Below, one piece after another: positions 33,895 to 41,828 of a stretch of 64,000 nt of DNA. The position numbers and the translations under genes are program-made. The DNA is taken from positions 4,194,501-4,258,500 of the forward strand of contig NZ_CP022203.1 in assembly GCF_002305895.1 (NCBI RefSeq). The letters run 5' to 3'. The notes under the pieces were generated by a model, which saw nothing but the letters and a program-made list of their open reading frames with translations, did no database searches and was not told the origin of the DNA. Positions within the stretch are counted from its first letter, which is position 1. Each line of letters begins with the position of its first letter. This stretch comes from Corallococcus macrosporus DSM 14697 (GTDB taxonomy: Bacteria; Myxococcota; Myxococcia; Myxococcales; Myxococcaceae).

Positions 33895-36309
33895 GTGAAG
33901 ATTTCGGTGAAGTGGCTGGGCGATTACGTGGCGCTGCCGCCGTCCGTGGACGAGCTGGCGCGCAAGCTGACCGCCGCGGGCCTGGAGATTGAGGGAATGG
34001 AGCGCCCCGCGGAGGCCCTTCGCGGCGTGGTGGTGGCGCAAATCAAGGAGTCCGTGCAGCACCCCAACGCGGACAAGCTGTCCGTCACGCAGGTGGACAT
34101 CGGCGGGACGGCGCTGCTCCAGGTGGTGTGCGGCGCGAAGAACTTCAAGGTGGGCGACAAGGTGCCGCTGGCCACCGTGGGCGCGAAGCTGCCCAACGGC
34201 ATGGACATCAAGCAGGCGGCCCTGCGCGGCGTGGACAGCTTCGGCATGCTCTGCTCCTCCAAGGAGCTGGGCCTGAGCGAGGAGTCCAGCGGCCTGCTCA
34301 TCCTCCCAGCGGACACGCGCGTGGGCCTGCCCATCGCGGAGGCCGTGGGGCTGGATGACGTGGTGCTGGAGGTGAACGTCACGCCGAACCGGCCGGACGC
34401 GCTCAGCCACCTGGGCGTGGCGCGCGAGGTCAGCGTGGTGACGGGCGCCGCGCTGAAGGTGCCGCAGCCGAAGCCCGCCGAGTCGGGCACGCCCGCCGCG
34501 GACCAGGTGAAGGTGCGCGTGGAGGCCCCGGACCGCTGCCCGCGCTACGTGGCGCGCGTGGTGGAGAACGTGACCATTGGGCCGTCTCCGCAGTGGATGC
34601 AGGACCGGCTGAAGGCGGCCGGGGTGCGCGCCATCAACAACGTGGTGGACGTCACCAACTACGTGAATCTGGAGTACGGGCAGCCGCTGCACGCCTTCGA
34701 CCTGGAGAAGCTGGCCGGGCAGGAGCTTGTCGTCCGCACGGCGACGCGCGGCGAGAAGCTCAAGACGCTGGACGGCAAGGACCGCGTGCTGGACGTGGAT
34801 GACCTGGTCATCGCGGACAAGGAGCGGGCGCAGGCCATCGCCGGGGTCATGGGCGGCGGCGACAGCGAGGTGACGGAGGGGACGAAGCGGCTGGTGCTGG
34901 AGTCGGCGAACTTCCAGGGCTCCACGGTGCGGCGCTCGTCGAAGCGGCACGGGCTGCACACGGAGGCGTCGCACCGCTTCGAGCGCGGCGCGGACATGGA
35001 CGCGGTGGTGCCGGCGATTGACCGGGCCGCGCAGCTCATCGCGGAGCTGGCGGGTGGGACGGTGGCCCCGGGCCGCGTGGACGTGTACCCGGCGCCGAAG
35101 CCGGCTCGGAAGGTGACGCTGCGCTTCGCCCGGGTGGAGCAGGTGCTGGGCGTGGCCGTGGCGGAGCCGGAGGTCCGGCGCATCCTGGAGGCCCTGGGCT
35201 TCAAGGCGGTGGAGCAGGGGACGGGGCAGGCGACGTACGAGGTGCCCCGGGCCCGCGTGGACGTGGAGCGCGAGGAGGACCTGCTGGAGGAGGTCGCGCG
35301 CATCTACGGCTACGACAACATTCCGGCGACGCTGCCGCGCGGCCTGGCCACGCTGGCCCCGGAGCCCGCGCACGCCGAGGCCGAGCGCCGCATGCGTCAC
35401 GCGCTGGCCGGTGCGGGCTTCGACGAGGTGGTGAACTACTCGTTCGTCGCGCCGCGCAGCCTGGAGGTGCTGGGGGGGGCGGAGAAGCCGGTGTCGCTGC
35501 TCAACCCGCTGAGCGTGGAGCAGTCGGTGATGCGCACCAGCCTGCTGCCGGGGCTGCTGGAGAACCTGTCCCGCAGCGTGCGGCACCAGGTGGAGGCGGT
35601 GGCCATCTACGAGACGGGCCGCGCCTACTTCCGGGACGCGGAGGGCGGGCAGGGGCAGCGTCCGGCGGCGCGCGAGGTGCATCGGGTGGCGGGCCTGGTG
35701 TGGGGCCTGCGGGGCGGCGGCCGGAGCTGGACGCACAAGGACGCGCGGGCGGACTTCTACGACGCGAAGGCTGCGGTGGAGGGGCTGCTGGGCGCGCTCC
35801 GCGTGGAGGGCGTGACGTACGTGCCCGAGGGGCCGGCGGCGTACCACCCGAAGGCGGTGGCGCAGGTGAAGGCGGCGGACGGGGCGGTGCTGGGCCACGT
35901 GGGCGAGGTGCACCCCCGGGTGGCGAAGGCGCTGGGCCTGCCGGGCGGGGTGTTCGTGTTCGAGCTGGACACGGAGCCGCTGTACGCGGCGGCGAAGCTG
36001 GTGCCGGCGTACCGGTCGCTGCCGCGCTTCCCGGCGGTGCTGCGGGACCTGGCGGTGGTGGTGCCGCTGGAGCTGCCCAACGACGAGGTGCGGCGGGTGA
36101 TCCTGGAGGTGGGCAAGCCGCTGGTGGAGGACGCTCAGGTGTTCGACGTGTACACCGGTGAGCAGATCCCCCAGGGACGGAAGAACCTGGCGTACGCGCT
36201 GCGGTACCGCTCGGCCGAGCGGACGCTGACCGACGTGGAGGTCAACGAGGCGCACCAACGCATCGTGGACGAGGTGAAGCAGCGGCTGGGTGCTGCCTTG
36301 CGCGCCTGA
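33895..36309 (+). CDS. pheT: Phenylalanyl-tRNA synthetase, beta subunit
   Basis: An 804-residue partner of PheS. Domains in order: EMAP-like tRNA-binding domain (about 38-150, VVVAQIKESVQHPNADKL), B3/B4 editing domain (about 200-390), B5 domains (about 400-475), catalytic-like core, and C-terminal FDX-ACB anticodon domain (about 700-800, PRFPAVLRDLAVVVP). I chose GTG 33895 (GAGGGTGG just upstream), because it places the conserved KISVKWLGDYV at the N-terminus. It discriminates Phe from Tyr by editing. Confidence 0.96.
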   Translation: MKISVKWLGDYVALPPSVDELARKLTAAGLEIEGMERPAEALRGVVVAQIKESVQHPNADKLSVTQVDIGGTALLQVVCGAKNFKVGDKVPLATVGAKLPNGMDIKQAALRGVDSFGMLCSSKELGLSEESSGLLILPADTRVGLPIAEAVGLDDVVLEVNVTPNRPDALSHLGVAREVSVVTGAALKVPQPKPAESGTPAADQVKVRVEAPDRCPRYVARVVENVTIGPSPQWMQDRLKAAGVRAINNVVDVTNYVNLEYGQPLHAFDLEKLAGQELVVRTATRGEKLKTLDGKDRVLDVDDLVIADKERAQAIAGVMGGGDSEVTEGTKRLVLESANFQGSTVRRSSKRHGLHTEASHRFERGADMDAVVPAIDRAAQLIAELAGGTVAPGRVDVYPAPKPARKVTLRFARVEQVLGVAVAEPEVRRILEALGFKAVEQGTGQATYEVPRARVDVEREEDLLEEVARIYGYDNIPATLPRGLATLAPEPAHAEAERRMRHALAGAGFDEVVNYSFVAPRSLEVLGGAEKPVSLLNPLSVEQSVMRTSLLPGLLENLSRSVRHQVEAVAIYETGRAYFRDAEGGQGQRPAAREVHRVAGLVWGLRGGGRSWTHKDARADFYDAKAAVEGLLGALRVEGVTYVPEGPAAYHPKAVAQVKAADGAVLGHVGEVHPRVAKALGLPGGVFVFELDTEPLYAAAKLVPAYRSLPRFPAVLRDLAVVVPLELPNDEVRRVILEVGKPLVEDAQVFDVYTGEQIPQGRKNLAYALRYRSAERTLTDVEVNEAHQRIVDEVKQRLGAALRA

Positions 36310-36331
36310 ATTCCTGAATGAAGTCAGAGGG

Positions 36332-36360
36332 TTGACACGTCTTCGGGAAGGCTGCAACAG
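36332..36360 (+). promoter_or_regulatory. Candidate promoter for ihfA
   Basis: TTGACA (36332-36337) with 17-nt spacer to a weak CAACAG (36355-36360), 40 nt before the ihfA start. It may allow ihfA to be expressed apart from pheST. Confidence 0.4.
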
Positions 36361-36399
36361 TGCCCGCCGTTCAGCCCCGAGGGCTTCCCGAGGATTCGC

Positions 36400-36789
36400 A
36401 TGACGAAGGCGGACATCATCGAGGGTGTCTACGAGAAGGTCGGCTTCTCGAAGAAGGAGTCGGCCGAGATCGTGGAGCTCGTGTTCGACACGCTCAAGGA
36501 GACCCTGGAGCGCGGGGACAAGATCAAGATCTCCGGGTTCGGCAACTTCCAGGTGCGCCAGAAGAAGGCGCGCGTGGGCCGCAATCCGCAGACGGGCAAG
36601 GAGATCGAGATCTCGGCGCGCCGGGTGCTGACCTTCCGGCCGAGCCAGGTGCTGAAGAGCGCCCTGAACGGCGAGGCGCCGCCGGAAGATCACGCGGAGA
36701 TCGACGCCCGGGAAGAGGCCGCCGCCGACGCGGCCGAGGCCCGGGGCGAGGACTTCGACGAAGAGGGAATGGAGGACATGGAAGGGTGA
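36400..36789 (+). CDS. ihfA: Integration host factor alpha subunit with acidic tail
   Basis: A 129-residue HU/IHF-family DNA-bending protein. The first 95 residues are a normal IhfA fold (TKADIIEGVYEKVGFSKKES ... ISGFGNFQVRQKKARVGRNPQTG), with the flexible-arm Arg/Pro of IHF. From about 95 to the end (EAPPEDHAEIDAREEAAADA...) is a highly acidic extension absent from the ~95-100-residue E. coli protein. pheST-ihfA is the standard operon neighbourhood. The tail may tune DNA binding or contact other proteins. Confidence 0.93.
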   Translation: MTKADIIEGVYEKVGFSKKESAEIVELVFDTLKETLERGDKIKISGFGNFQVRQKKARVGRNPQTGKEIEISARRVLTFRPSQVLKSALNGEAPPEDHAEIDAREEAAADAAEARGEDFDEEGMEDMEG

Positions 36790-36819
36790 GTTTTTTGGAT
36801 GTTGCCCTGCTGCTCTTGC

Positions 36820-36848
36820 TTGACCTGAACGTCATGTGGGGGCATAAG
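36820..36848 (+). promoter_or_regulatory. Promoter of tRNA-Pro
   Basis: TTGACC (36820-36825), 17-nt spacer, CATAAG (36843-36848), 30 nt before the tRNA. Confidence 0.6.
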
Positions 36849-36877
36849 GGCGCACCCTTTCACGGCAGCAGCAGTGC

Positions 36878-36954
<77 letters not shown>

Positions 36955-36961
36955 TCGAAGG

Positions 36962-37008
36962 CCCTGGAGTTCTTGGCGAAAGCTGAGGATTCCAGGGCCT
37001 TTGTTTTT
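36962..37008 (+). terminator. tRNA-Pro terminator; its 3' arm is the left direct repeat
   Basis: CCCTGGA (36963-36969) region pairs with TCCAGGG (36991-36997), followed by CCTTTGTTTTT. The 3' arm plus T tract (36991-37007) is repeated exactly at 40292-40308. Confidence 0.75.
36991..37007. repeat. Left copy of 17-nt direct repeat (putative attL)
   Basis: TCCAGGGCCTTTGTTTT, identical to 40292-40308. Together they bracket the McrBC-like genes and the transposase remnant. Confidence 0.7.
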
Positions 37009-37152
37009 AGTTCCCAAGGGGCAATGTTGCCAACACGTTCAGCCGATCGTCGGGCGCAGCAGGCTCACACAACCGACGCATTCGGCTCAGCGCATGCGCT
37101 TCCATCCCTACTGAAAATCGTCCCGTACTATGGTTCCGGGGAAATCAGGCAG

Positions 37153-38664
37153 ATGGGAGCGCCCGTGGCCAGTTCAGATCCTGATGCGCTTGGAAGGCTG
37201 TCGGACCGCATTCGCGTCGGACTTGCGGGGACGGATCGGAGCAGTGTTCGCCCGTTGCTTGAAGGGCTTTTTGGCGGGCGGTTTGCCCAGCGCCACACCG
37301 AAAAGACGATGTTCCGAGACGCGTATTCGTTGGGGGAGGGAAGCGGCGACGGTGTGCCCTATGCTGGCCTGATCCATCCAGAGAATCCCCAGAGCGGCCC
37401 GTACGGTGGAACGAGCCTGGTCTGGTTCCCGACGACTGAAGCCGGAAGCCTGATTGGGCTGGTCGTGGGGACGCGAGGCCTGTCTCCCGATGAGGGCATC
37501 CTCATGCGACCGGGACATCGTCGCCGGATCGCAGCGCTTCGTCGCTACCTGGCGCAGCGCAGGGTGGAGGTGTGGACCAAGCCAGATCCTGCGGCACTCG
37601 GGGTTCTCGTCCCGAAGACTGTTCGCGAACGCTTCGCCGGCTTCGATGGAACGTTCCAGCGTTACGGCCGCGAGATGTACTGCACCGCTGTGGTGCCGTC
37701 GGACCCTGCCAAGGCCCGTTGGGTTGTTCAGGCGTTCCTTGACCTCTATGCGCACGAGCGTGGATGGCAGGTACTGAAGCCATACGAAGCAGAATACGAC
37801 CGTCTCCACGGCGAGCTCCGATCAGACCTGTTTCCGTCGGTCGATGCAGAGGTCGTTCATCGCCTCTTGCAAAGCCGCCATTTCGTTATCCTGCAGGGGC
37901 CACCGGGCACCGGAAAGACGCGGCTCGCTGAAGAGATTCGCGAGAGGTTCTTCGGTGGACAGGGGATGACGGTTCAGTTCCATCCTGCAGTGACCTACGA
38001 AGATTTTGTTGTCGGCCTTACTCCTGACGCCCGGGCGGGCTCGCTCCGATTCGCTGTGCGTTCCGGATGGCTGCTCGAAGCGGCGCGTGCCGCGCGGGAG
38101 CGCCCATTTCTGCTCACCATTGATGAACTCAATCGAGCAGATCTGGGCAAGGTCCTCGGCGAAGCGATCTACCTCTTCGAGCCAGGGGAAATTGGGAGCG
38201 AGCGGCCTCGCTCTATCCGGCTACCGCATCAAGCCGAAGGGATGTCGACGCTTGATTTGCCTGCCAATCTTTTCGTCCTGGCTACCATGAACACGGCGGA
38301 CCGAAGCATTGCGCCCTTGGACTTGGCCATTCGGAGAAGATTCGCATTCGTCCACGTTCCACCAGACCGAGAGGTTGTGGTGGCACAGGGGTTGGGGTTG
38401 GCTACGGAGGTGTTTGATCGGCTGACAGACATCTTTGTTGAGCATGCGCCGCCTGAGGCACTCGAGCTATTGCCAGGCCATGCATATTTCATCGCGAAGG
38501 ATACGGCCGACCTCCTCAGCCGATTCCGCTTCGAGTTACTTCCGCTCCTCGATGAGTATCTTCGGCAAGGCTTTCTCGGTCCGGCCTCCAGTGAACTGAG
38601 CGCCGTGCGCGACTCTATTGAGGATGCTGTTCATCAATTCGAGCATGCCGCGTCCACAAAGTAG
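37153..38664 (+). CDS. mcrB: McrB-like AAA+ protein (type IV restriction)
   Basis: About 503 residues. The N-terminal ~190 residues resemble the MrcB-like (DUF3578) modified-DNA recognition domain (TSLVWFPT, GLVVGTRGLSPDEGILMRPG). The AAA+ domain has Walker A GPPGTGKTR, the Walker B-type LLTIDELNRAD, and the McrB hallmark MNTADRSIAPLDLAIRRRF. McrB proteins hydrolyse GTP and with McrC cut modified DNA. The start is uncertain: ATG 37153 follows an AGG; ATG 37024 (after AAGGGG) would add 43 residues. GC is lower than flanks, suggesting transfer. Overlaps mcrC. Confidence 0.82.
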   Translation: MGAPVASSDPDALGRLSDRIRVGLAGTDRSSVRPLLEGLFGGRFAQRHTEKTMFRDAYSLGEGSGDGVPYAGLIHPENPQSGPYGGTSLVWFPTTEAGSLIGLVVGTRGLSPDEGILMRPGHRRRIAALRRYLAQRRVEVWTKPDPAALGVLVPKTVRERFAGFDGTFQRYGREMYCTAVVPSDPAKARWVVQAFLDLYAHERGWQVLKPYEAEYDRLHGELRSDLFPSVDAEVVHRLLQSRHFVILQGPPGTGKTRLAEEIRERFFGGQGMTVQFHPAVTYEDFVVGLTPDARAGSLRFAVRSGWLLEAARAARERPFLLTIDELNRADLGKVLGEAIYLFEPGEIGSERPRSIRLPHQAEGMSTLDLPANLFVLATMNTADRSIAPLDLAIRRRFAFVHVPPDREVVVAQGLGLATEVFDRLTDIFVEHAPPEALELLPGHAYFIAKDTADLLSRFRFELLPLLDEYLRQGFLGPASSELSAVRDSIEDAVHQFEHAASTK

Positions 38665-40075
38665 AACCCGCAAGCTGGGAAGCGGACGGCGGTCACAAGT
38701 CCGCCGGACTCCTCCTGCGCCCACTTCACTGCCACTTTTCGCTGCACGCGATCATGGCCGTTCGGTGCGGCTTCCAGCCGAAGTCTTTGCTCCAGCGCAG
38801 CGCGGGGGGGGCTGGGGGGCGTTCGCAGAGTCTTTCCTCGCCTTCAACCAAGTGGCGTTTGCTGCCCTGGATGTGCGTAGCGAGGTGAGAGTCTCCGCGC
38901 AGGGGGCTGAGTTACACATGTTCCCAGGTGCACGGGCGGGTGCTGTTCCGTTGCGCTCGGCACAGACGGGGCAAGTTGCGGCAGGCCTGGTTGTTCAACC
39001 TCGATTTGGATGGAGTGGTGTGGGCGCGGTGCTGGCACAGGTTGGTTGGGCCGCGGCTCCTCAGTTTGTCGACCTTCCGTTGGTGCCTGGAAGCGGGCGC
39101 GAGATCCCGCCATGGGTACTCGCGGGCCCCGTACTTGCGCGGCTGGATGCATTGCTGCGTGAGCGTCGTCGCGGCTTTCATGATGTAGATGCCGTACTCG
39201 GTAAGCCCCGCGGCCGAATTCTATGGCCTCGCTACCGAACGGAGTCGCTCGCCACGGGGAGATGGCACCAACTACCATGTCGATATCCGGAGCTCGACGG
39301 TGACCCTCGGCTTTGGGGGCTCATTCGGTGGACCGTGGAGCGGGTACGCACCGCTTTGACTGCCAGTCTCGGGATAGATCCGACCGCACGACGCCTCTAC
39401 GCTCTGGCTGAACAGCTTCTTGAACAGGTTGCTGGCGTTCGTCCTGTGGTCCCGACCCGCGAAGAGCTGCGGGGAGTCTATGGGCGAGGAGGATTCTCCT
39501 CGGACGTGCTTCGGCAGGGCGTTGAAGCAATTGGCTGGATTTCGGATGAGCGAGGCCTTGGGGGAGGCCGGGAACTTGATGGACTTGCGTGGTACCTGCC
39601 GCTCGCAGAGGCCTGGGAACGTTATGTGGAGGCGGTTCTTCGCGAGGAGGCGGCACTGACAGGCGCGGATTTGCGAACAGCCCGGTTGCGACAAACAATG
39701 TTCCCTATCACATGGTCGCATTCTGGCCCTCAGTCGCTGAGTCATTTGGCACCCGACTTTGTTTTGCGAAGAGGCCGGACGGTTCAGATTGTGGACGCAA
39801 AGTACAAGGCGCATTTGGCTGAACTGGATGAAGGAGGCTGGTTGGAGTTCACATCGGATGCGCGCGAAGCGCATCGCGCGGATGTGCACCAAGTACTTGC
39901 CTATGCCGCCCTATTTGACGCGGATGAGGTGACAGTGACGTTGGTTTACCCATTGAGGCAAGAGACGTGGCAGGTCCTCCAGGAAAGAGGGAGAGAGACC
40001 TCCCGCGCAGTGCTCACATACGGTGGGCGCATGTTGCGCTTGGAGCTTCGCGGCTTGCCATTTGGTCGCCCATAG
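38645..40075 (+). CDS. mcrC: McrC-like PD-(D/E)xK nuclease subunit
   Basis: About 476 residues. The N-terminal half is McrC-like (QPRFGWSGVGAVLAQ, then GKPRGRILWPR, the conserved McrC core motif). The nuclease domain shows LAPDFVLRRGRTVQIVDAKYK, where the Asp and Asp-x-Lys form the PD-(D/E)xK site. It is the DNA-cutting partner of the preceding McrB. The start is uncertain: ATG 38645 overlaps mcrB by 20 nt; an ATG at 38624 and TTG at 38618 are alternatives, all overlapping. Low-GC codon use matches mcrB. Confidence 0.82.
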   Translation: MPRPQSRTRKLGSGRRSQVRRTPPAPTSLPLFAARDHGRSVRLPAEVFAPAQRGGGWGAFAESFLAFNQVAFAALDVRSEVRVSAQGAELHMFPGARAGAVPLRSAQTGQVAAGLVVQPRFGWSGVGAVLAQVGWAAAPQFVDLPLVPGSGREIPPWVLAGPVLARLDALLRERRRGFHDVDAVLGKPRGRILWPRYRTESLATGRWHQLPCRYPELDGDPRLWGLIRWTVERVRTALTASLGIDPTARRLYALAEQLLEQVAGVRPVVPTREELRGVYGRGGFSSDVLRQGVEAIGWISDERGLGGGRELDGLAWYLPLAEAWERYVEAVLREEAALTGADLRTARLRQTMFPITWSHSGPQSLSHLAPDFVLRRGRTVQIVDAKYKAHLAELDEGGWLEFTSDAREAHRADVHQVLAYAALFDADEVTVTLVYPLRQETWQVLQERGRETSRAVLTYGGRMLRLELRGLPFGRP

Positions 40076-40149
40076 GCGCTGGCGTGCCTATGATTGCTGA
40101 CTGTGTCGTTGGTTTGATGGGGGCGAGGGAGGAAGGCTCCTCGGCGGCA

Positions 40150-40290
40150 TCATGCAGCGACGGTGTCAGTAGTTGATTTCAGCAGGGACATGTCGAGGTA
40201 GCGGCGGTCATCCCAAACGCCGGTGGCTTCAAGTGCGACGATGGTAATGAGGCGCAGGGCGCTGGCTCGGTCCGGGAAGGCTCCGATGGA
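40150..40290 (-). pseudogene. IS256-type (mutator) transposase C-terminal fragment
   Basis: Reading leftwards, GAFPDRASALRLITIVALEA then GVWDDRRYLDMSLLK match the conserved C-terminus of IS256/mutator transposases (FPxxxSALRLVxAxxLE...W...RRYL). The rest of the element and any inverted repeats are missing. Upstream in frame, the translation runs through the 17-nt direct repeat, where the similarity stops, so the fragment was probably cut at that junction. Confidence 0.6.
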
Positions 40291-40291
40291 C

Positions 40292-40308
40292 TCCAGGGCC
40301 TTTGTTTT
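40292..40308. repeat. Right copy of 17-nt direct repeat (putative attR)
   Basis: Identical to 36991-37007. The 316-nt stretch 40076-40391 holds only this, the transposase fragment and no other gene I can support. Confidence 0.7.
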
Positions 40309-40410
40309 CGGATCCGAGCGAACGCAGGGCATCCTGGCCGGGGCGGAGGACGTCACTCCTCGTAAGCCGCTCCCTGGGGGCGGAGACGTTCATGTCGGCG
40401 CAGTTCGAGC

Positions 40411-41757
40411 ATGCCATCGCCGACTTCATCACTCGGCGTGCTCAAGTTACTCCTCGTGGACCCAACTGTTACGACATTGCTGTCCCGCATCTACGGCTCG
40501 CACCAGACGTACTTCGATGAGAAAGAGCGCTACTGCCACCGAGTCCCCTCCACCTTCACGGAGGAAGACCACCTGCGCTTGAGGGCGGCCGGGTTGGTGC
40601 CCAACACCTTCGTTCAGTGGGGGCATGATGAAGTCATCGACAGATTGCGCCAGTGCGCCAAGGCCGTCACGCCGCGTCGGGCGGCGAACGCGTTCGTGGC
40701 ATCGATGACGTCGGCGGACCTCTCCTGGTTGACCGTCCTGCCCGCCGCAGTCCTCGGGCGCGCGATGCCGGTTCACGACGAAGCTCGCATGGGCGGCGGA
40801 AGCTGCCGTGTCTGCTTCTTCAATGCGGACGCCATCGACGCCACCTTCGAGGCATATATGCGTCACGCGCAGGGCGCGAGCTGGGGGGAGGCTCATCCGG
40901 CCCATGGCGTCCTCGCGCTGGGCTCGGCCCTTGCCGGTCCCTCGTCCGCGTGGCCCACGCCCACGCCGCGGGATGTCTGGGTGTTCCACCAATTGCTCGA
41001 CCTGCTGCGCGGACTTCCTCCCTCGGCGCGCTACAGCCAGGCACGCACCGCGATCCACAAGGCCAGGCTGCTGAGCAACAATCGCCCCGCGCGCTGCGAG
41101 ACCGTGCTGGAGGCGCTCGCGTTCATCGGCATCCTTGACACGCCCGAGCACCCGGGCTTGATGAACCGCTTCACCTCGGCGGCCGAGCGCGACCAGCGCC
41201 CCTCGGTCCGCGTCGAGGTGCCCGCGCCCTTGGCGTGGTGGTCGGCGAAGGAAGGCATCCAGGAAGAGCTGGTGACGCGGCTGTTCGGCCATCTCGAGCG
41301 CCCGAAGCAGGAACCTGTCGCTCCGGCTTCGCCGCCCACGAAGCGACGCAAGGCTGCCACCCCGGCTGCTCCGGCCACCGCGAAGCCGAAGTCCATTCCC
41401 GGCCCGCCCACGCCGGGCAGCGTCTACGCCATCCGCTTCAGTGAGGACCGCTGGGGCGCCGCCTACTGCCACGAGGTGCGCACCGAACGGGGCGTCCAGC
41501 GCGGCCGGATGGAGTATCTCGACCTGTTGTCCCCGGAGCCTCCCTCGGCGAAGCAGGTGGTGGGCCTCGGGTTCAAGGACCGGCTGAACGGAGAGCGCTG
41601 GCAGACCTGGTGCAGCGGGCTCGACAAGACGACCGGAGTCAAGCGCATCGCGACCGATGTGCCTGCTCCCGCGCACCGCCAGCCCGGTCCGAAGCGCGTC
41701 CCCTTCGGCGGCGCCAGCGACCTGATTCAGCTCGCCGGCTGGAACTTCAAAATCTGA
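40411..41757 (+). CDS. Unknown protein, possibly frameshifted near its start
   Basis: A 448-residue protein I do not recognise. It has a Cys pair in SCRVCFFNADAIDATFEAYM, a Pro/Ala/Lys-rich linker around 310-335, and a C-terminal beta-rich domain opening TPGSVYAIRFSEDRWGAAY, faintly like Imm26-type domains. An ATG at 40392 in another frame has a better ribosome site (GGAG, 7 nt) and reads MSAQFEHAIADFITRRA before it shifts; the current frame seems to continue it from about 40440. So the true gene may start at 40392 with a frameshift. GC is back to the genomic level. Confidence 0.6.
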   Translation: MPSPTSSLGVLKLLLVDPTVTTLLSRIYGSHQTYFDEKERYCHRVPSTFTEEDHLRLRAAGLVPNTFVQWGHDEVIDRLRQCAKAVTPRRAANAFVASMTSADLSWLTVLPAAVLGRAMPVHDEARMGGGSCRVCFFNADAIDATFEAYMRHAQGASWGEAHPAHGVLALGSALAGPSSAWPTPTPRDVWVFHQLLDLLRGLPPSARYSQARTAIHKARLLSNNRPARCETVLEALAFIGILDTPEHPGLMNRFTSAAERDQRPSVRVEVPAPLAWWSAKEGIQEELVTRLFGHLERPKQEPVAPASPPTKRRKAATPAAPATAKPKSIPGPPTPGSVYAIRFSEDRWGAAYCHEVRTERGVQRGRMEYLDLLSPEPPSAKQVVGLGFKDRLNGERWQTWCSGLDKTTGVKRIATDVPAPAHRQPGPKRVPFGGASDLIQLAGWNFKI

Positions 41758-41828
41758 CGGCCCGCGTGATTCCGCCGAAACCTCCAGACCCCATCCGGGT
41801 TCACGGGGTATTTCAGGAGGAATCACCC

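Larger units (their letters stand above)
36991..40308. mobile_element. Putative genomic island with McrBC-like genes at tRNA-Pro
   Basis: The block is bounded by 17-nt direct repeats, lies directly behind a tRNA gene, has visibly lower GC and different codon use (many TTC/GTT/CTT/GAT codons) than its neighbours, and contains two defence-type genes plus a transposase fragment. No integrase is seen, so if it is an island the integrase is lost or never present. Extent is inferred from the repeats. Confidence 0.6.

Noticed and set aside
33769-36693. A 974-codon minus-strand frame opposite pheT
   Set aside because: His/Arg/Leu-rich mirror sequence with no domain.
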